Source: Pseudarthrobacter siccitolerans | GTDB lineage: Bacteria > Actinomycetota > Actinomycetes > Actinomycetales > Micrococcaceae | DNA: 64,000 nt | Direction: 5' to 3' | NCBI RefSeq assembly: GCF_030823375.1 | Contig: NZ_JAUSXB010000001.1 | Coordinates: forward strand, 1,984,001 to 2,048,000 | Part shown: in pieces, positions 8,313 through 15,941 of the stretch | Layout of the letters: the number at the start of each line of letters is the position of its first letter | Position numbering within the stretch: position 1 is the first letter of the stretch | Position numbers and translations under genes: made by a program | Notes under the pieces: model-generated | Told to the model about the DNA's origin: nothing | Databases searched by the model: none | The model's input: the letters and a program-made list of their open reading frames with translations, nothing else

Positions 8313-8918
8313 GTGGAAAGCCTCGAAACCAAGCGGCTGATCCTCCGCCCATGGGAGCCGGAGGACGCCGACTTCGTGCTGGACCTCTACTCCCGCTGGG
8401 AGGTGCAACGCTTTATCGGCAACCAACCACGCGTGATGAGGAAACGTGCTCAAGCTGAGGAACGGATCCTTACGTGGCGATCCATGGGCAACCCCTTCCA
8501 CGGCGTCTGGGCCGTTCAGCTGAAAGAGCCAGCCCCTCTGCAGGACCCGGCCCTTCTGCAGGAGCCAGCCCAGCTGAAAGACCCAGCCCAGCCCCAGAAC
8601 AGTCCGCCCCTGGCCGGCACCTTGCTCCTCAAGTCCATCCCGGCGTCGGGCGAAACGCTTCCGCTGCAGCCCTCGGGTGAGACCGAGATTGGTTGGCACT
8701 TCCACCCCGATCACTGGGGGCACGGTTACGCGTCGGAAGCAGCCAGCGCGGTCCTCGCCCACGCGTTCGACAACGGGCTGGACAGGATCGTGGCGGTCAC
8801 GGCCCCGGCCAATACTGCATCACAGAGGGTCTGCCTGCGCATCGGAATGACCCACCGGGGACAAACCAACAGGTACTACAACGCAACCTGCGAGCTCTTC
8901 GAAGTCACATCACCCTAG
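8313..8918 (+). CDS. GNAT family N-acetyltransferase (RimJ/RimL type)
   Basis: This 201-residue protein begins VESLETKRLILRPW, the usual opening of RimJ/RimL-like acetyltransferases. It contains the GWHFHPDHWGHGYASEA acetyl-CoA loop and the NTASQRVCLRIGM helix-strand. It would transfer acetyl from acetyl-CoA to an unknown amine. Between beta strands, about residues 69-98, is an insertion of hexapeptide-like units (LKEPAP, LQDPAL, LQEPAQ, LKDPAQ), encoded by 18-bp imperfect repeats and unusual for the fold. GTG 8313 is chosen from homology and AGGA upstream. The stop overlaps the convergent gene by four bases. Confidence 0.82.
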   Translation: MESLETKRLILRPWEPEDADFVLDLYSRWEVQRFIGNQPRVMRKRAQAEERILTWRSMGNPFHGVWAVQLKEPAPLQDPALLQEPAQLKDPAQPQNSPPLAGTLLLKSIPASGETLPLQPSGETEIGWHFHPDHWGHGYASEAASAVLAHAFDNGLDRIVAVTAPANTASQRVCLRIGMTHRGQTNRYYNATCELFEVTSP

Positions 8919-9523
8919 CCCGGCCCCTTCCACAGACGCTGCCACCACGAGCGCGGCGGTTCCGGTTCCGGCGGCGGAAGCTCCTGGGCCCGGGCGGCAC
9001 GGCGCTGACGCCACCGGTCCACCTCTTCGTCCACGTCCCGGGTCTTGGTGATCACCGGCGGGCCGCCCTGGAGCTGGCGCCGGGCGTCGATGACACGGCG
9101 GTTGAAGTCCTGCAGCATGTCCCTCACCTGTTGCTCGGTGTACTGCGCGTCCAGTTTGGCGTCCAGTTCGGCATCATGGGTGCGCAGCAGGAGGGCGGCC
9201 GGTCCGAGGCCACTGATGTTTTCCCGCTGGATGAGGCCCTTGACCCACCAGTCGGGGTCGTATGACTCCCCCAGGCCCGGGATCGGCTTGCCCGCATATT
9301 TGAGGTTGTCGAACTTTCCGTGCGCCATCGCATCCCGGACCAGGTATTCCGCCCGTGCGGCGTCGCTGACCTTTCGGCGCTTTTCACGCTCCTGCGCGTC
9401 AAGGGCGTCGAGCGCGGCTTCCTCCTCGGAACTGATGCCGGCTCCGCGGTAGGACCGGACCTCGGCGGCACGCTCCAGTCGCTTCCGGAAATCCTCCGCA
9501 CCGCCGCTCATCGCCGCCACCAC
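8915..9523 (-). CDS. DUF1992 (DnaJ-homologue C28-like) family protein
   Basis: This protein has 202 residues. The central part (about 62-140) has the DUF1992 pattern: AMAHGKFDNLKYAGKPIPGL, DPDWWVKGLIQREN and a following helical pair. This conserved domain is shared with human DNAJC28 but has no J domain. Flanking regions are charged, and the C-terminus is Pro-rich then Trp-rich (PEPEPPRSWWQRLWKG). Its biochemical role is unknown. MSGGAEDF at 9511 is an alternative start. It appears to be transcribed alone. Confidence 0.82.
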   Translation of the reverse strand: MVAAMSGGAEDFRKRLERAAEVRSYRGAGISSEEEAALDALDAQEREKRRKVSDAARAEYLVRDAMAHGKFDNLKYAGKPIPGLGESYDPDWWVKGLIQRENISGLGPAALLLRTHDAELDAKLDAQYTEQQVRDMLQDFNRRVIDARRQLQGGPPVITKTRDVDEEVDRWRQRRAARAQELPPPEPEPPRSWWQRLWKGPG

Positions 9524-9636
9524 CCCTCGAAATGTTGCTTCCTTCCAGTATTCAGAAGCTTTTCGTCCGGTTCAACGCCCTCCCGCCAGCACGCATTCCG
9601 GGCGGTCCTGGACCTCCCGGCCGGGGGCGAAGGAAT

Positions 9637-9670
9637 GCGTACGACGGCGGGAGGTGCCGCCGTCGTACGC
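9637..9670. terminator. GC-rich inverted repeat, copy 1 of a four-member family
   Basis: Arms GCGTACGACGGCGG / CCGCCGTCGTACGC enclose a 6-base loop, directly after the stop of the SRPBCC gene on the minus strand. The core matches three other copies in this window (20958, 47227, 50607). Position and stability suggest an intrinsic terminator. Confidence 0.65.
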
Positions 9671-9691
9671 TTTCCTTGGATGCCGTGAAGG

Positions 9692-10189
9692 TCAGGCGTT
9701 GGCGTGCTCGGCGAGGATGGCGTCGATCTGGCCGACGGCCTCCCGCATACCTTCCTCCATGCCCATCTGGACCATCTGCTCCATCTGTTCTTCGGATTCG
9801 AAGGTGGAAACGATGGTCATCCGGGTCCCCCCGCCGGTGTCCTCAAGGGTGACCGTGGCGTGGGTGGTGCCCATGGACTCGACCGGAGCCCCGTTTTCGT
9901 CGGCGAAACCGTCGTCGAACTCCAGCTTGCCGGGAGCCTCGATGGCAGTGAAGCGCCACCAGCCGCCGGCCTTTTCACCCTCGGGCCCGGTCATGTAGTA
10001 GCCGGCTTTTCCGCCGGACTCGAAATCGAACTGTTCAAAAGTGGCAGGCCAGGTGGGCGGACCCCACCAGCGCTCCAGCTGGCGTGGGTCTTCCCAGAGC
10101 TGCCAGACGCGTTCGACTCCAGCGTCGAACTCCGCAACGAGAATGAAGCTGAGCGCCTCAAGATTCTTGGTGGAACTGATAACCGGCAT
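9692..10189 (-). CDS. SRPBCC (AHSA1-like) domain protein
   Basis: This 165-residue protein has the SRPBCC/AHSA1 hot-dog-like fold signature: VAEFDAGVERVWQLWEDPRQLERWWGPP at the start, GGWWRFTAIEAPGKLEF in the middle and a long C-terminal helix. Such proteins bind hydrophobic ligands. In two-gene units with an ArsR-type regulator they are common in actinobacteria, but their ligands are mostly unknown. It follows the regulator at 10205-10537 after 15 bases, so both are probably one transcript, ended by the inverted repeat at 9637. Confidence 0.85.
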   Translation of the reverse strand: MPVISSTKNLEALSFILVAEFDAGVERVWQLWEDPRQLERWWGPPTWPATFEQFDFESGGKAGYYMTGPEGEKAGGWWRFTAIEAPGKLEFDDGFADENGAPVESMGTTHATVTLEDTGGGTRMTIVSTFESEEQMEQMVQMGMEEGMREAVGQIDAILAEHANA

Positions 10190-10204
10190 TGCAGAACCCT
10201 TTCC

Positions 10205-10537
10205 TTATCCTTCAGCCAGAATGTCAGCGATCCGGCCTACGCGCTGCCGCCAGATCGCCTCGTACTCATCGAGCAGCCGCCGGGCCTTTTGCAGCCCTTC
10301 GTGGTTACCGCGCACGATCTGCTCCCTTCCGCGCTTCTCCTTGGTGACCAGGGAGGCGCGCTCCAACACCGCCACGTGCTTTTGGACGGCAGCGAAACTC
10401 ATGGCGTAAAGGCCCGCGAGGCCGGAGACCGAATACTCACCAACCATCACCCGCCGGACGATGTCCCGGCGCGTGGAATCGGCGAACGCCTGGAAAAGCC
10501 GGTCAAGTTCGGTTTCGCGGAGCTGATCTACAACCAT
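10205..10537 (-). CDS. ArsR-type winged-helix regulator
   Basis: This 110-residue protein carries a compact winged helix (DRLFQAFADSTRRDIVRRV, then SFAAVQKHVAVLERASLV and a KEKRGREQIV wing). No metal-binding CxC motif is seen, so it is unlikely to be a metal sensor. The context, upstream of an SRPBCC protein in one operon, is the common ArsR-SRPBCC pair, in which the regulator usually controls its own operon. The first visible start is kept. Confidence 0.85.
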   Translation of the reverse strand: MVVDQLRETELDRLFQAFADSTRRDIVRRVMVGEYSVSGLAGLYAMSFAAVQKHVAVLERASLVTKEKRGREQIVRGNHEGLQKARRLLDEYEAIWRQRVGRIADILAEG

Positions 10538-10610
10538 CTGGTTGTACGATAGTCCTGGCGGGTACAGGTGTCAATGGGTTTCCTACAAGGAGCACCTGCG
10601 CAAGGAACGC

Positions 10611-10802
10611 TTGTACAACGAACACGCGGCCTGGATTGCCGTGGTGGCCGCCGTGGCTGCGGATGAGGGTACGGCGCTTTTCCTGCCCGACGGCGGAGCC
10701 CCGGTCTTCGAGGTGAGAGGCAGCGGCAGCTGTTGGGACATCCGCAGGACCAGGGGAAGGCTGGAGGGTGGCCGTCCGGACGGCAAGCGACAAGGTGCCT
10801 AA
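10611..10802 (+). CDS. Possible small hypothetical protein
   Basis: A 63-residue frame from TTG 10611 has AAGGAA just upstream and begins LYNEHAAWIAVVAAVAADEG. It then has a GTALFLPDGGAPVFEVRG stretch and a basic tail. The composition is protein-like, but the start is rare and there is no family I recognise. It lies alone on the plus strand between two minus-strand genes and overlaps the stop of the GAF-ANTAR gene by four bases. It may be spurious. Confidence 0.35.
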   Translation: MYNEHAAWIAVVAAVAADEGTALFLPDGGAPVFEVRGSGSCWDIRRTRGRLEGGRPDGKRQGA

Positions 10803-11533
10803 GCGTCGAAGTGTGTCTGGATGCTGGTGCCCTGCAGCTGTTCAATCAGTTCCGTGGCCACGTCCCGCAGCTTCCGGTTGCGGTTGCTGGAGACCTTGGT
10901 CAGGATCTCCATCGCTTCTGATTGCGAGCACCTGTTCTGCGCCATGATTACACCACACGCGAGGTTGATGGCGGTCCGGCTTTGCATTGCTGCTTCCAGG
11001 TCTTCCGCCCGGTTTTCCGCAGTTTTGATCCGGACCGACAGATGCAGCGTGCTGTGGGCGGCGGCGCCAAAACCCACGGCCTTGTCGTAGACGTTGGGGC
11101 TGAAGACGCCCGGCCTGGACGCGAAGAAGTTCAGTGCCGCGCTTGCTTCATTGTTGATTTCCAGGGGCACACCCAGCGAGCTGTAGACGCCTGACTCGGC
11201 GAATCTTTTGGCCAGCTCTGGCCACCGGGAGTCCGAGGAAACATCGTCGATAATCACCGGCGACATCTCCTTCAGGGCCCTCATGCAGGGCCCATCACCG
11301 ACGGCCTGCTCGATGCGGTCGAGCTCGATGGCCCGATTGCTGCTGCCGGCAACCGTAGACGGCCTGCGCCGCAGCTTGACGGTCACGGCGCACTCAACGG
11401 CATCCCCCGACGCTTCGGAAACCGCTGCAGCGGCCAGCCCGGAGAGCCCCGACAGGAACTGCAGGCCATCCTCCGCCCCCACCAGGATGTCTTGAAGCTG
11501 CGCGACCGATTCGTTGTCCGATGAATTCGACAT
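10799..11533 (-). CDS. GAF-ANTAR regulator 1
   Basis: This 244-residue protein has a GAF sensor domain (about 15-165, with the DGPCMRAL and SRWPELAKRFAESGVYSSLGVPL signatures) followed by an ANTAR domain (SRTAINLACGVIMAQNRCSQ.EAMEIL, then KLRDVATELI). ANTAR domains bind paired stem-loops in nascent RNA and prevent termination. The GAF part senses an unknown ligand or redox signal. It ends in THFDA, a tail shared with regulators 2 and 6. It is preceded on the same strand by the DUF2254 gene (gap 51 bases), so the two may be cotranscribed. Confidence 0.88.
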   Translation of the reverse strand: MSNSSDNESVAQLQDILVGAEDGLQFLSGLSGLAAAAVSEASGDAVECAVTVKLRRRPSTVAGSSNRAIELDRIEQAVGDGPCMRALKEMSPVIIDDVSSDSRWPELAKRFAESGVYSSLGVPLEINNEASAALNFFASRPGVFSPNVYDKAVGFGAAAHSTLHLSVRIKTAENRAEDLEAAMQSRTAINLACGVIMAQNRCSQSEAMEILTKVSSNRNRKLRDVATELIEQLQGTSIQTHFDA

Positions 11534-11584
11534 AGGCCCATCTTATGTGCCACCCATAAAAGCGGGGGCGTTGGAGTATTAGAG

Positions 11585-13054
11585 CTAGGGACGGTTGTGT
11601 TCCAGGGCTGCCGCCTCGGGTTCGTCCGAGGGCTTGGGCATCATCCTTTCCGATGCGCGCCGGATCGCTTCCCGGGCATGTGCCAGTCTTCGACTATCGA
11701 GTCCTGCCCCGTGCAGCGCAGCTTCCAGTTCGGTCATGGCATTGTGCAGTGCCGGCGCATCCGGGTGCTGGATAACAGCCGGCATGCAGGCATCAATGGC
11801 GGTCTGGAAGCTTTCCACGTCGCTTGGGTGCAGCCTTGGTGCAAGCCGGGTGAACGAGCGGACCAGTTCGGCACAGGTTTGGACCTGGCGCGACTCCGCA
11901 CTGGCAATAACGAGGTTGGAGAGGGCCGAAAGTCCGCGGGCCACCGCTCCGTCCGTATAGACAATGGGAAGCTCCTCCCGATCCTTTGAACGGTCCGACC
12001 GGTCCCGTTCACCACTGATCAGCCAGCGCCCGAGGAGATCTGAGAGCGACCGCACAGCCACTATGGCTGTGCTGGGACTCTGGCCTGCGCTGGTGGCCGT
12101 GGCCCAGGCAATGTTCTCCAGCTGGTCCAAGGCATAGCCCGATTCCGCGTCAACGTCCCGAACGTCGTCGATGCCAAAAGCGGAGAGGACGTCTGCGTCG
12201 TACGAATCGTCATCTGCGTCCACCCCCACAACCCGCGCCACCACTTCGGCGAAGACGAGGTACTCACCGAGCCTGCCCTCGATGAGGATCTCAGCGTTCC
12301 TGCCGACCCGACGCGCCACTTCGGCCAGTTTGGGAAGGTCAATGGTCACCACGTATCCGCTGTCCAGCACCTTGACTGATCTTTCGGCTGCGCCCGGGAA
12401 CGTCCGCCGTTCAACCCTGGTACTGCCCAACAGGCGCAGCTCGCTTTCCCTGGCCTCAAGGGCCAGTTCATGGATAGAGCGCATCACGGACTCGGGCCGC
12501 ATCTGGTCGATGGTGGCGTGGATCAACATCAGCAGGACAACCAAGGCAACGATAGTCAAAAGCAAGGTTATACATGCGCCGTAAACAGGGGCCGGCCCCT
12601 CCTCCCGGGCAAGGCCGAGGACCAGGAAAGTGAAGGCGGAGGCGCCAACAAAAAAACCGAAGTAGGCCTGGTTCGGCTTGCGACGAAGAAACTGGTCCAG
12701 GACTACCGGAGTGAGGGAACTCGCTGTTTGCTGCACTGCAAGCAGCAGTACCGAGAACGTAATTGATGTGACGGTCAACAGGCTCGTTGCCACAGCGGAC
12801 ACGAAGTCGACCGCTCCGCCGCCAGGCACCAGGCTTTCAGCCGCGGCACGCAGCCCCGAGCGGCCGGTGGAGGAAGCATCCAGCACCGATACCACCACAC
12901 CGGCAACGCAAAAAGAGATTGTAACCATCAGTGGCAGCCGCAGAAACTCGGCAACTCCGCGCTGAAGCCGGCTCGCCTCATGCATGCCGCCCGAGCTGCG
13001 GAGAGGATCCCGGAGCGCTGCTTTCCGCACCGCAGGTTTGTCCGTGTTACTCAC
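11585..13054 (-). CDS. DUF2254 family membrane protein
   Basis: This protein has 489 residues. Four hydrophobic helices in the first 170 residues are arranged as in DUF2254 proteins, including SITFSVLLLAVQQTASSLTP, a hallmark of that family. A long soluble C-terminal region follows. The function is unknown; the fold suggests a membrane-anchored domain possibly related to ion transport or stress. I selected GTG 13054 because GGAGGTG precedes it; an open frame back to 13120 lacks such a signal. The gene sits inside the GAF-ANTAR island. Confidence 0.8.
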   Translation of the reverse strand: MSNTDKPAVRKAALRDPLRSSGGMHEASRLQRGVAEFLRLPLMVTISFCVAGVVVSVLDASSTGRSGLRAAAESLVPGGGAVDFVSAVATSLLTVTSITFSVLLLAVQQTASSLTPVVLDQFLRRKPNQAYFGFFVGASAFTFLVLGLAREEGPAPVYGACITLLLTIVALVVLLMLIHATIDQMRPESVMRSIHELALEARESELRLLGSTRVERRTFPGAAERSVKVLDSGYVVTIDLPKLAEVARRVGRNAEILIEGRLGEYLVFAEVVARVVGVDADDDSYDADVLSAFGIDDVRDVDAESGYALDQLENIAWATATSAGQSPSTAIVAVRSLSDLLGRWLISGERDRSDRSKDREELPIVYTDGAVARGLSALSNLVIASAESRQVQTCAELVRSFTRLAPRLHPSDVESFQTAIDACMPAVIQHPDAPALHNAMTELEAALHGAGLDSRRLAHAREAIRRASERMMPKPSDEPEAAALEHNRP

Positions 13055-13223
13055 CCGCCCACACCTCCGGATCTGTCCGTCCGTCCCCCATCCACGAATT
13101 AAGACCGCCTGCCTGACCACTTCGAATAACTACAAATACTGAGGATCAATGTTTACTTACCCGGCCGTCCGGGCCTTATTCAACGGGCCCGGACAGCAAC
13201 GGATTCTTTGGCGAGCCAAGCGC

Positions 13224-13448
13224 CTATTCAGGAAGTTCCATCTGGAAACCGCACTGGCAGTGCAGTACCTGCGTGGTGAGGTAGACGTCCAAGGCGTCTT
13301 CAAACGGCCCGTCAGTGAAGGCCGGCATGCTGAGCCGGCGCAGTTCGGAGCCGGTTTTCCGCATGGGTTCCCCACAGTGGATGTAGTGCCTGCCGGAGGC
13401 AAGCACACCTTCGATGCGATTCCCGGGTCCCTCCGGATGGATGGACAT
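13224..13448 (-). CDS. Small Cys-containing conserved-looking hypothetical protein
   Basis: This 74-residue protein has two cysteine-containing clusters, HYIHCGEPM near residue 24 and a C-terminal HCQCGFQMELPE. Spacing of Cys and His suggests a possible zinc site, but I know no named family. ATG 13448 starts two bases after the stop of the upstream gene (13451-13708), so the two form a tight operon. Frame composition (high G/C at third positions) supports real coding. Confidence 0.6.
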   Translation of the reverse strand: MSIHPEGPGNRIEGVLASGRHYIHCGEPMRKTGSELRRLSMPAFTDGPFEDALDVYLTTQVLHCQCGFQMELPE

Positions 13449-13450
13449 TG

Positions 13451-13708
13451 CTATGCGGCGGCCGGGTAGCTGGACAGGATGTAGTCGGCCGCTGCCGGGC
13501 CCACCATCCGGAGTTTGGTGTCGTGGAGGTCGACGCCGGCCCGGTGCATCGCTGCGCGGAAGGCGACGTCCGTCTTGGCTAACATCCCCTGGAGCAGGCA
13601 CCAACTGACGTAAAGCCCATAAAGGCAATCCGCAGACATAGGGCAGTCAGTGTCGAATTCCGGGACGGTTGCTTCAGCAAGGAACTTTGTGAAATGCGAG
13701 TCAGCCAC
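13451..13708 (-). CDS. Hypothetical protein, first gene of a two-gene unit
   Basis: This 85-residue protein starts at GTG 13708 with AGAGGG upstream. It contains three cysteines (TDCPMSADCLYGLYVSWCLLQ) and a helical C-terminal half (FRAAMHRAGVDLHDTKLRM). I do not recognise the family. It may bind another protein or a metal, but nothing in the sequence proves this. It lies upstream of the 13224 gene in the GAF-ANTAR island, on the same strand as regulator 2. Confidence 0.6.
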   Translation of the reverse strand: MADSHFTKFLAEATVPEFDTDCPMSADCLYGLYVSWCLLQGMLAKTDVAFRAAMHRAGVDLHDTKLRMVGPAAADYILSSYPAAA

Positions 13709-13892
13709 GATGGCCCTCTTTCGCCGGTGTGCATTTTTCCGCCGTCTTGCTACAGCGGTCACTCCTGAAAGGCCCTGCACATGGCCCGGAGGGGTAAGTC
13801 ATCAAAATAAGTGACGCCTACCACTAAGAATTTACGCACTGGCCGTACTTCTGTCCAATCGCATTTGTGGCGTACCCGCTGAACTCAAGGCA

Positions 13893-14681
13893 TTACTCAT
13901 CGAAGTGTGTACGCAGCGCGGGGTCCGGCGAGACTGATTCGATGACCCCTGCCGCCACATCCCGCAGCTTGACGTTGCGGCTGTTGGAGGCCTTCCTCAA
14001 AATGGCCATCGCTGCGGCCTGGCCGCATCGGTTTTGAGCCATGATCACGCCCACGGCAATGTCGATGGCCGTCCGCGACTTCATGGCAGCCTCCAGGTCC
14101 TCCTTCGCATCCCTCAACTGGGCCAGGCGCAGTTCAAGCCGGAGCGTTTTGGAAGACTGCTCGCCAAAAAACTCGGCCTGTGCGATGTCCCCAGGTGAAA
14201 AACCCTGAGCTGCCGATGAATAGACATTCAGGGCAGCCGAGGAGTCCCCCTCGAGTTGCAGGGGCACACTGAGGATAGAGCCGACACCATAGGCTGAGAC
14301 TGCCTGGGAATACTCCGGCCAGCGGTGTTCGCTGGCAACATCTGCCACGTAGATAGTCTTTCCGGTCCGCATGGCCGCCAGGCAGGGCCCGTCACCATAG
14401 GCGTACTGAAGCTCATCCATGACCCGGGCCCTGGGCGTACTGGAAGCGACGGTGATGGGGCGCTTCCGGCGCACCACCGTCACGTTGCAGTGGAGTTCTC
14501 CGCCGGGCGGGGCCAGGAGGGAGGCCGAGAAAACCGCGAGTTCCTCGAAGAAGTCCTGGGCGTCAGCGGTTTGCAGGACGAGGTCCTGCAAACGGGATAC
14601 GATCCCGTCCTGAATTGCAGCGGCAGCGGGCAAAACGTCTGCTCTGATGGGCAAAGAGGCTGTGTCGGGCTGGGCGTCCAT
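13893..14681 (-). CDS. GAF-ANTAR regulator 2
   Basis: This protein has 262 residues. After a variable N-terminus comes a GAF domain (about 50-190; YGDGPCLAAM, HRWPEYSQAVSAYGVGSILSVPL) and a full ANTAR domain (MKSRTAIDIAVGVIMAQNRCGQ, KLRDVAAGVIES). The tail is TRTHFDE-like (LRTHFDE), as in regulators 1 and 6. It is predicted to be a cytosolic RNA-binding antiterminator. ATG 14681 has AGGGA 8 bases upstream, better than the TTG nine codons earlier. It diverges from regulator 3 across a region of about 240 bases. Confidence 0.87.
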   Translation of the reverse strand: MDAQPDTASLPIRADVLPAAAAIQDGIVSRLQDLVLQTADAQDFFEELAVFSASLLAPPGGELHCNVTVVRRKRPITVASSTPRARVMDELQYAYGDGPCLAAMRTGKTIYVADVASEHRWPEYSQAVSAYGVGSILSVPLQLEGDSSAALNVYSSAAQGFSPGDIAQAEFFGEQSSKTLRLELRLAQLRDAKEDLEAAMKSRTAIDIAVGVIMAQNRCGQAAAMAILRKASNSRNVKLRDVAAGVIESVSPDPALRTHFDE

Positions 14682-14920
14682 TTCGATGTCCCTGAAATTG
14701 GGCTTCAACCGCAGCGGTTTCCCACGCGGCCTTTAGACGCCCACTTCCAAACGCTTTCCCCAGACTACATCGAGTCGACGTTCTTACGGAAAGCCGCTGT
14801 GCGGAACCCGGCGCGGCGGCATCTGCAGGGGCTATGCTGGTAATGGATCGAAAAAGTTTTTCCGGTCCGGCCCAGCAGGGGGCATCCCACAGCAATGTCC
14901 GCCGCAGAAGGTTGGCTACC

Positions 14921-15649
14921 ATGCCACAACAGCTCCCCCTGGATGATCTCACTCTCGCATTGGCCCGCATTAATGACCTGCTCCTGACCGAGGAGAAGGT
15001 AGACAGGGCCGTCCAGTTGCTTGCCGAAGGCATCCGTGATGCCTTTCCCGGAAGCTCCGGTGCCGGCGTATCGCTCCTGGACGAAAAGGGCACCAGAACC
15101 AGCACAGGAGCCACGGACCCCGTTGTCCTGGAGGCAGATTCTGCCCAGTACGAGCTCGGCCAGGGACCATGCCTTACCGCCTGGGCCAGCGAACGCACTG
15201 TACTGATCGACGACGTCTTCACCGACGACCGCTGGCCCTTGTGGTCGCAGGCGGTCAGGGACCTGTCCATCCGGTCCGTCATCAGTTCACCCCTCATGGC
15301 AGGCAGGCGTTGCCTGGGGGCATTGAAAATTTACTCATCCCAGCCCGGGGCCTTCGACACTTCCACCTCACGACCGCTGGAAAAACTTGTGGTGCCGGCG
15401 GCTACCCTCTTGGACAACATCCAAAGCTCGGACTCCCCTCTTCGCTTTACCAGGGTCCTGACCTCTGCCCTGGACAGCCGGGATACCATCAACCGTGCCC
15501 AGGGCTTCCTGATGCGGCTGCACGGCTTGGACCAGGGCGAAGCCCTCAAGAAACTGGTAGAGCTATCCAGGACCTCCAGACAGTCACTTCTCAGCGTCAG
15601 CAGAGAGATACTCAACGGGACGAAGAACCTCTCCGATGACGGAACATGA
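14921..15649 (+). CDS. GAF-ANTAR regulator 3
   Basis: This 242-residue protein opens MPQQLPLDDLTLALARINDL, a leader shared with regulator 4 (MAQQLPLDEL...). The GAF domain has GAGVSLLD, GQGPCLTAWASE and RSVISSPL. The C-terminal ANTAR part (SRDTINRAQGFLMRLHGLDQGEALKKL) is diverged but keeps the helical spacing. It overlaps the small protein gene at 15636 by 14 bases, and the P450 gene follows, so translational coupling in a three-gene operon is likely. The frame is open upstream to 14834, but ATG 14921 matches its paralogue. Confidence 0.87.
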   Translation: MPQQLPLDDLTLALARINDLLLTEEKVDRAVQLLAEGIRDAFPGSSGAGVSLLDEKGTRTSTGATDPVVLEADSAQYELGQGPCLTAWASERTVLIDDVFTDDRWPLWSQAVRDLSIRSVISSPLMAGRRCLGALKIYSSQPGAFDTSTSRPLEKLVVPAATLLDNIQSSDSPLRFTRVLTSALDSRDTINRAQGFLMRLHGLDQGEALKKLVELSRTSRQSLLSVSREILNGTKNLSDDGT

Positions 15650-15926
15650 CAGGAGCAGCCCCGATCCCTCGGCTGGAATTGAGCAGGAACAAAGCCGGCT
15701 CCTGCGCAAAGCCCTGCTCCGCTCCGGCCTGAAGCATGGGGACCTCTGGCTGCGCTACTTCAGCATCGGAGGCACGGTGGGTGAGTACGAAGTGGATGCC
15801 TACATCCAGTCACTGCTGTCCCTGCCGCCGGGTCAACGGGACCTGCTGGCCCACGCAGCAAATGAACTCATCGACGAACTTCCACCATTGCCCCGCGCAC
15901 CGTACTTGGAGGACCTCACCAAGTAA
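15636..15926 (+). CDS. Small partner protein A (paralogue family with 18152 and 19397)
   Basis: This 96-residue acidic protein has the core DLWLRYFSIGGTVGEYEVDA followed by YIQSLLSLPPGQRDLLAHAA and NELIDELP. Two further genes in this island encode clear paralogues, each directly after a GAF-ANTAR gene. The fold looks all-helical, with no catalytic residues and no membrane segment. The function is unknown; the fixed position suggests it acts with the regulator, for example as a modulator. ATG 15636 lies inside the end of the GAF-ANTAR gene. Confidence 0.8.
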   Translation: MTEHDRSSPDPSAGIEQEQSRLLRKALLRSGLKHGDLWLRYFSIGGTVGEYEVDAYIQSLLSLPPGQRDLLAHAANELIDELPPLPRAPYLEDLTK

Positions 15927-15941
15927 GAAGGAGCCCGATTC

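Noticed and set aside
10205..10537. Second arsenic regulator
   Set aside because: It is an ArsR-fold protein but has no CxC metal site and is paired with an SRPBCC gene, not ars genes.
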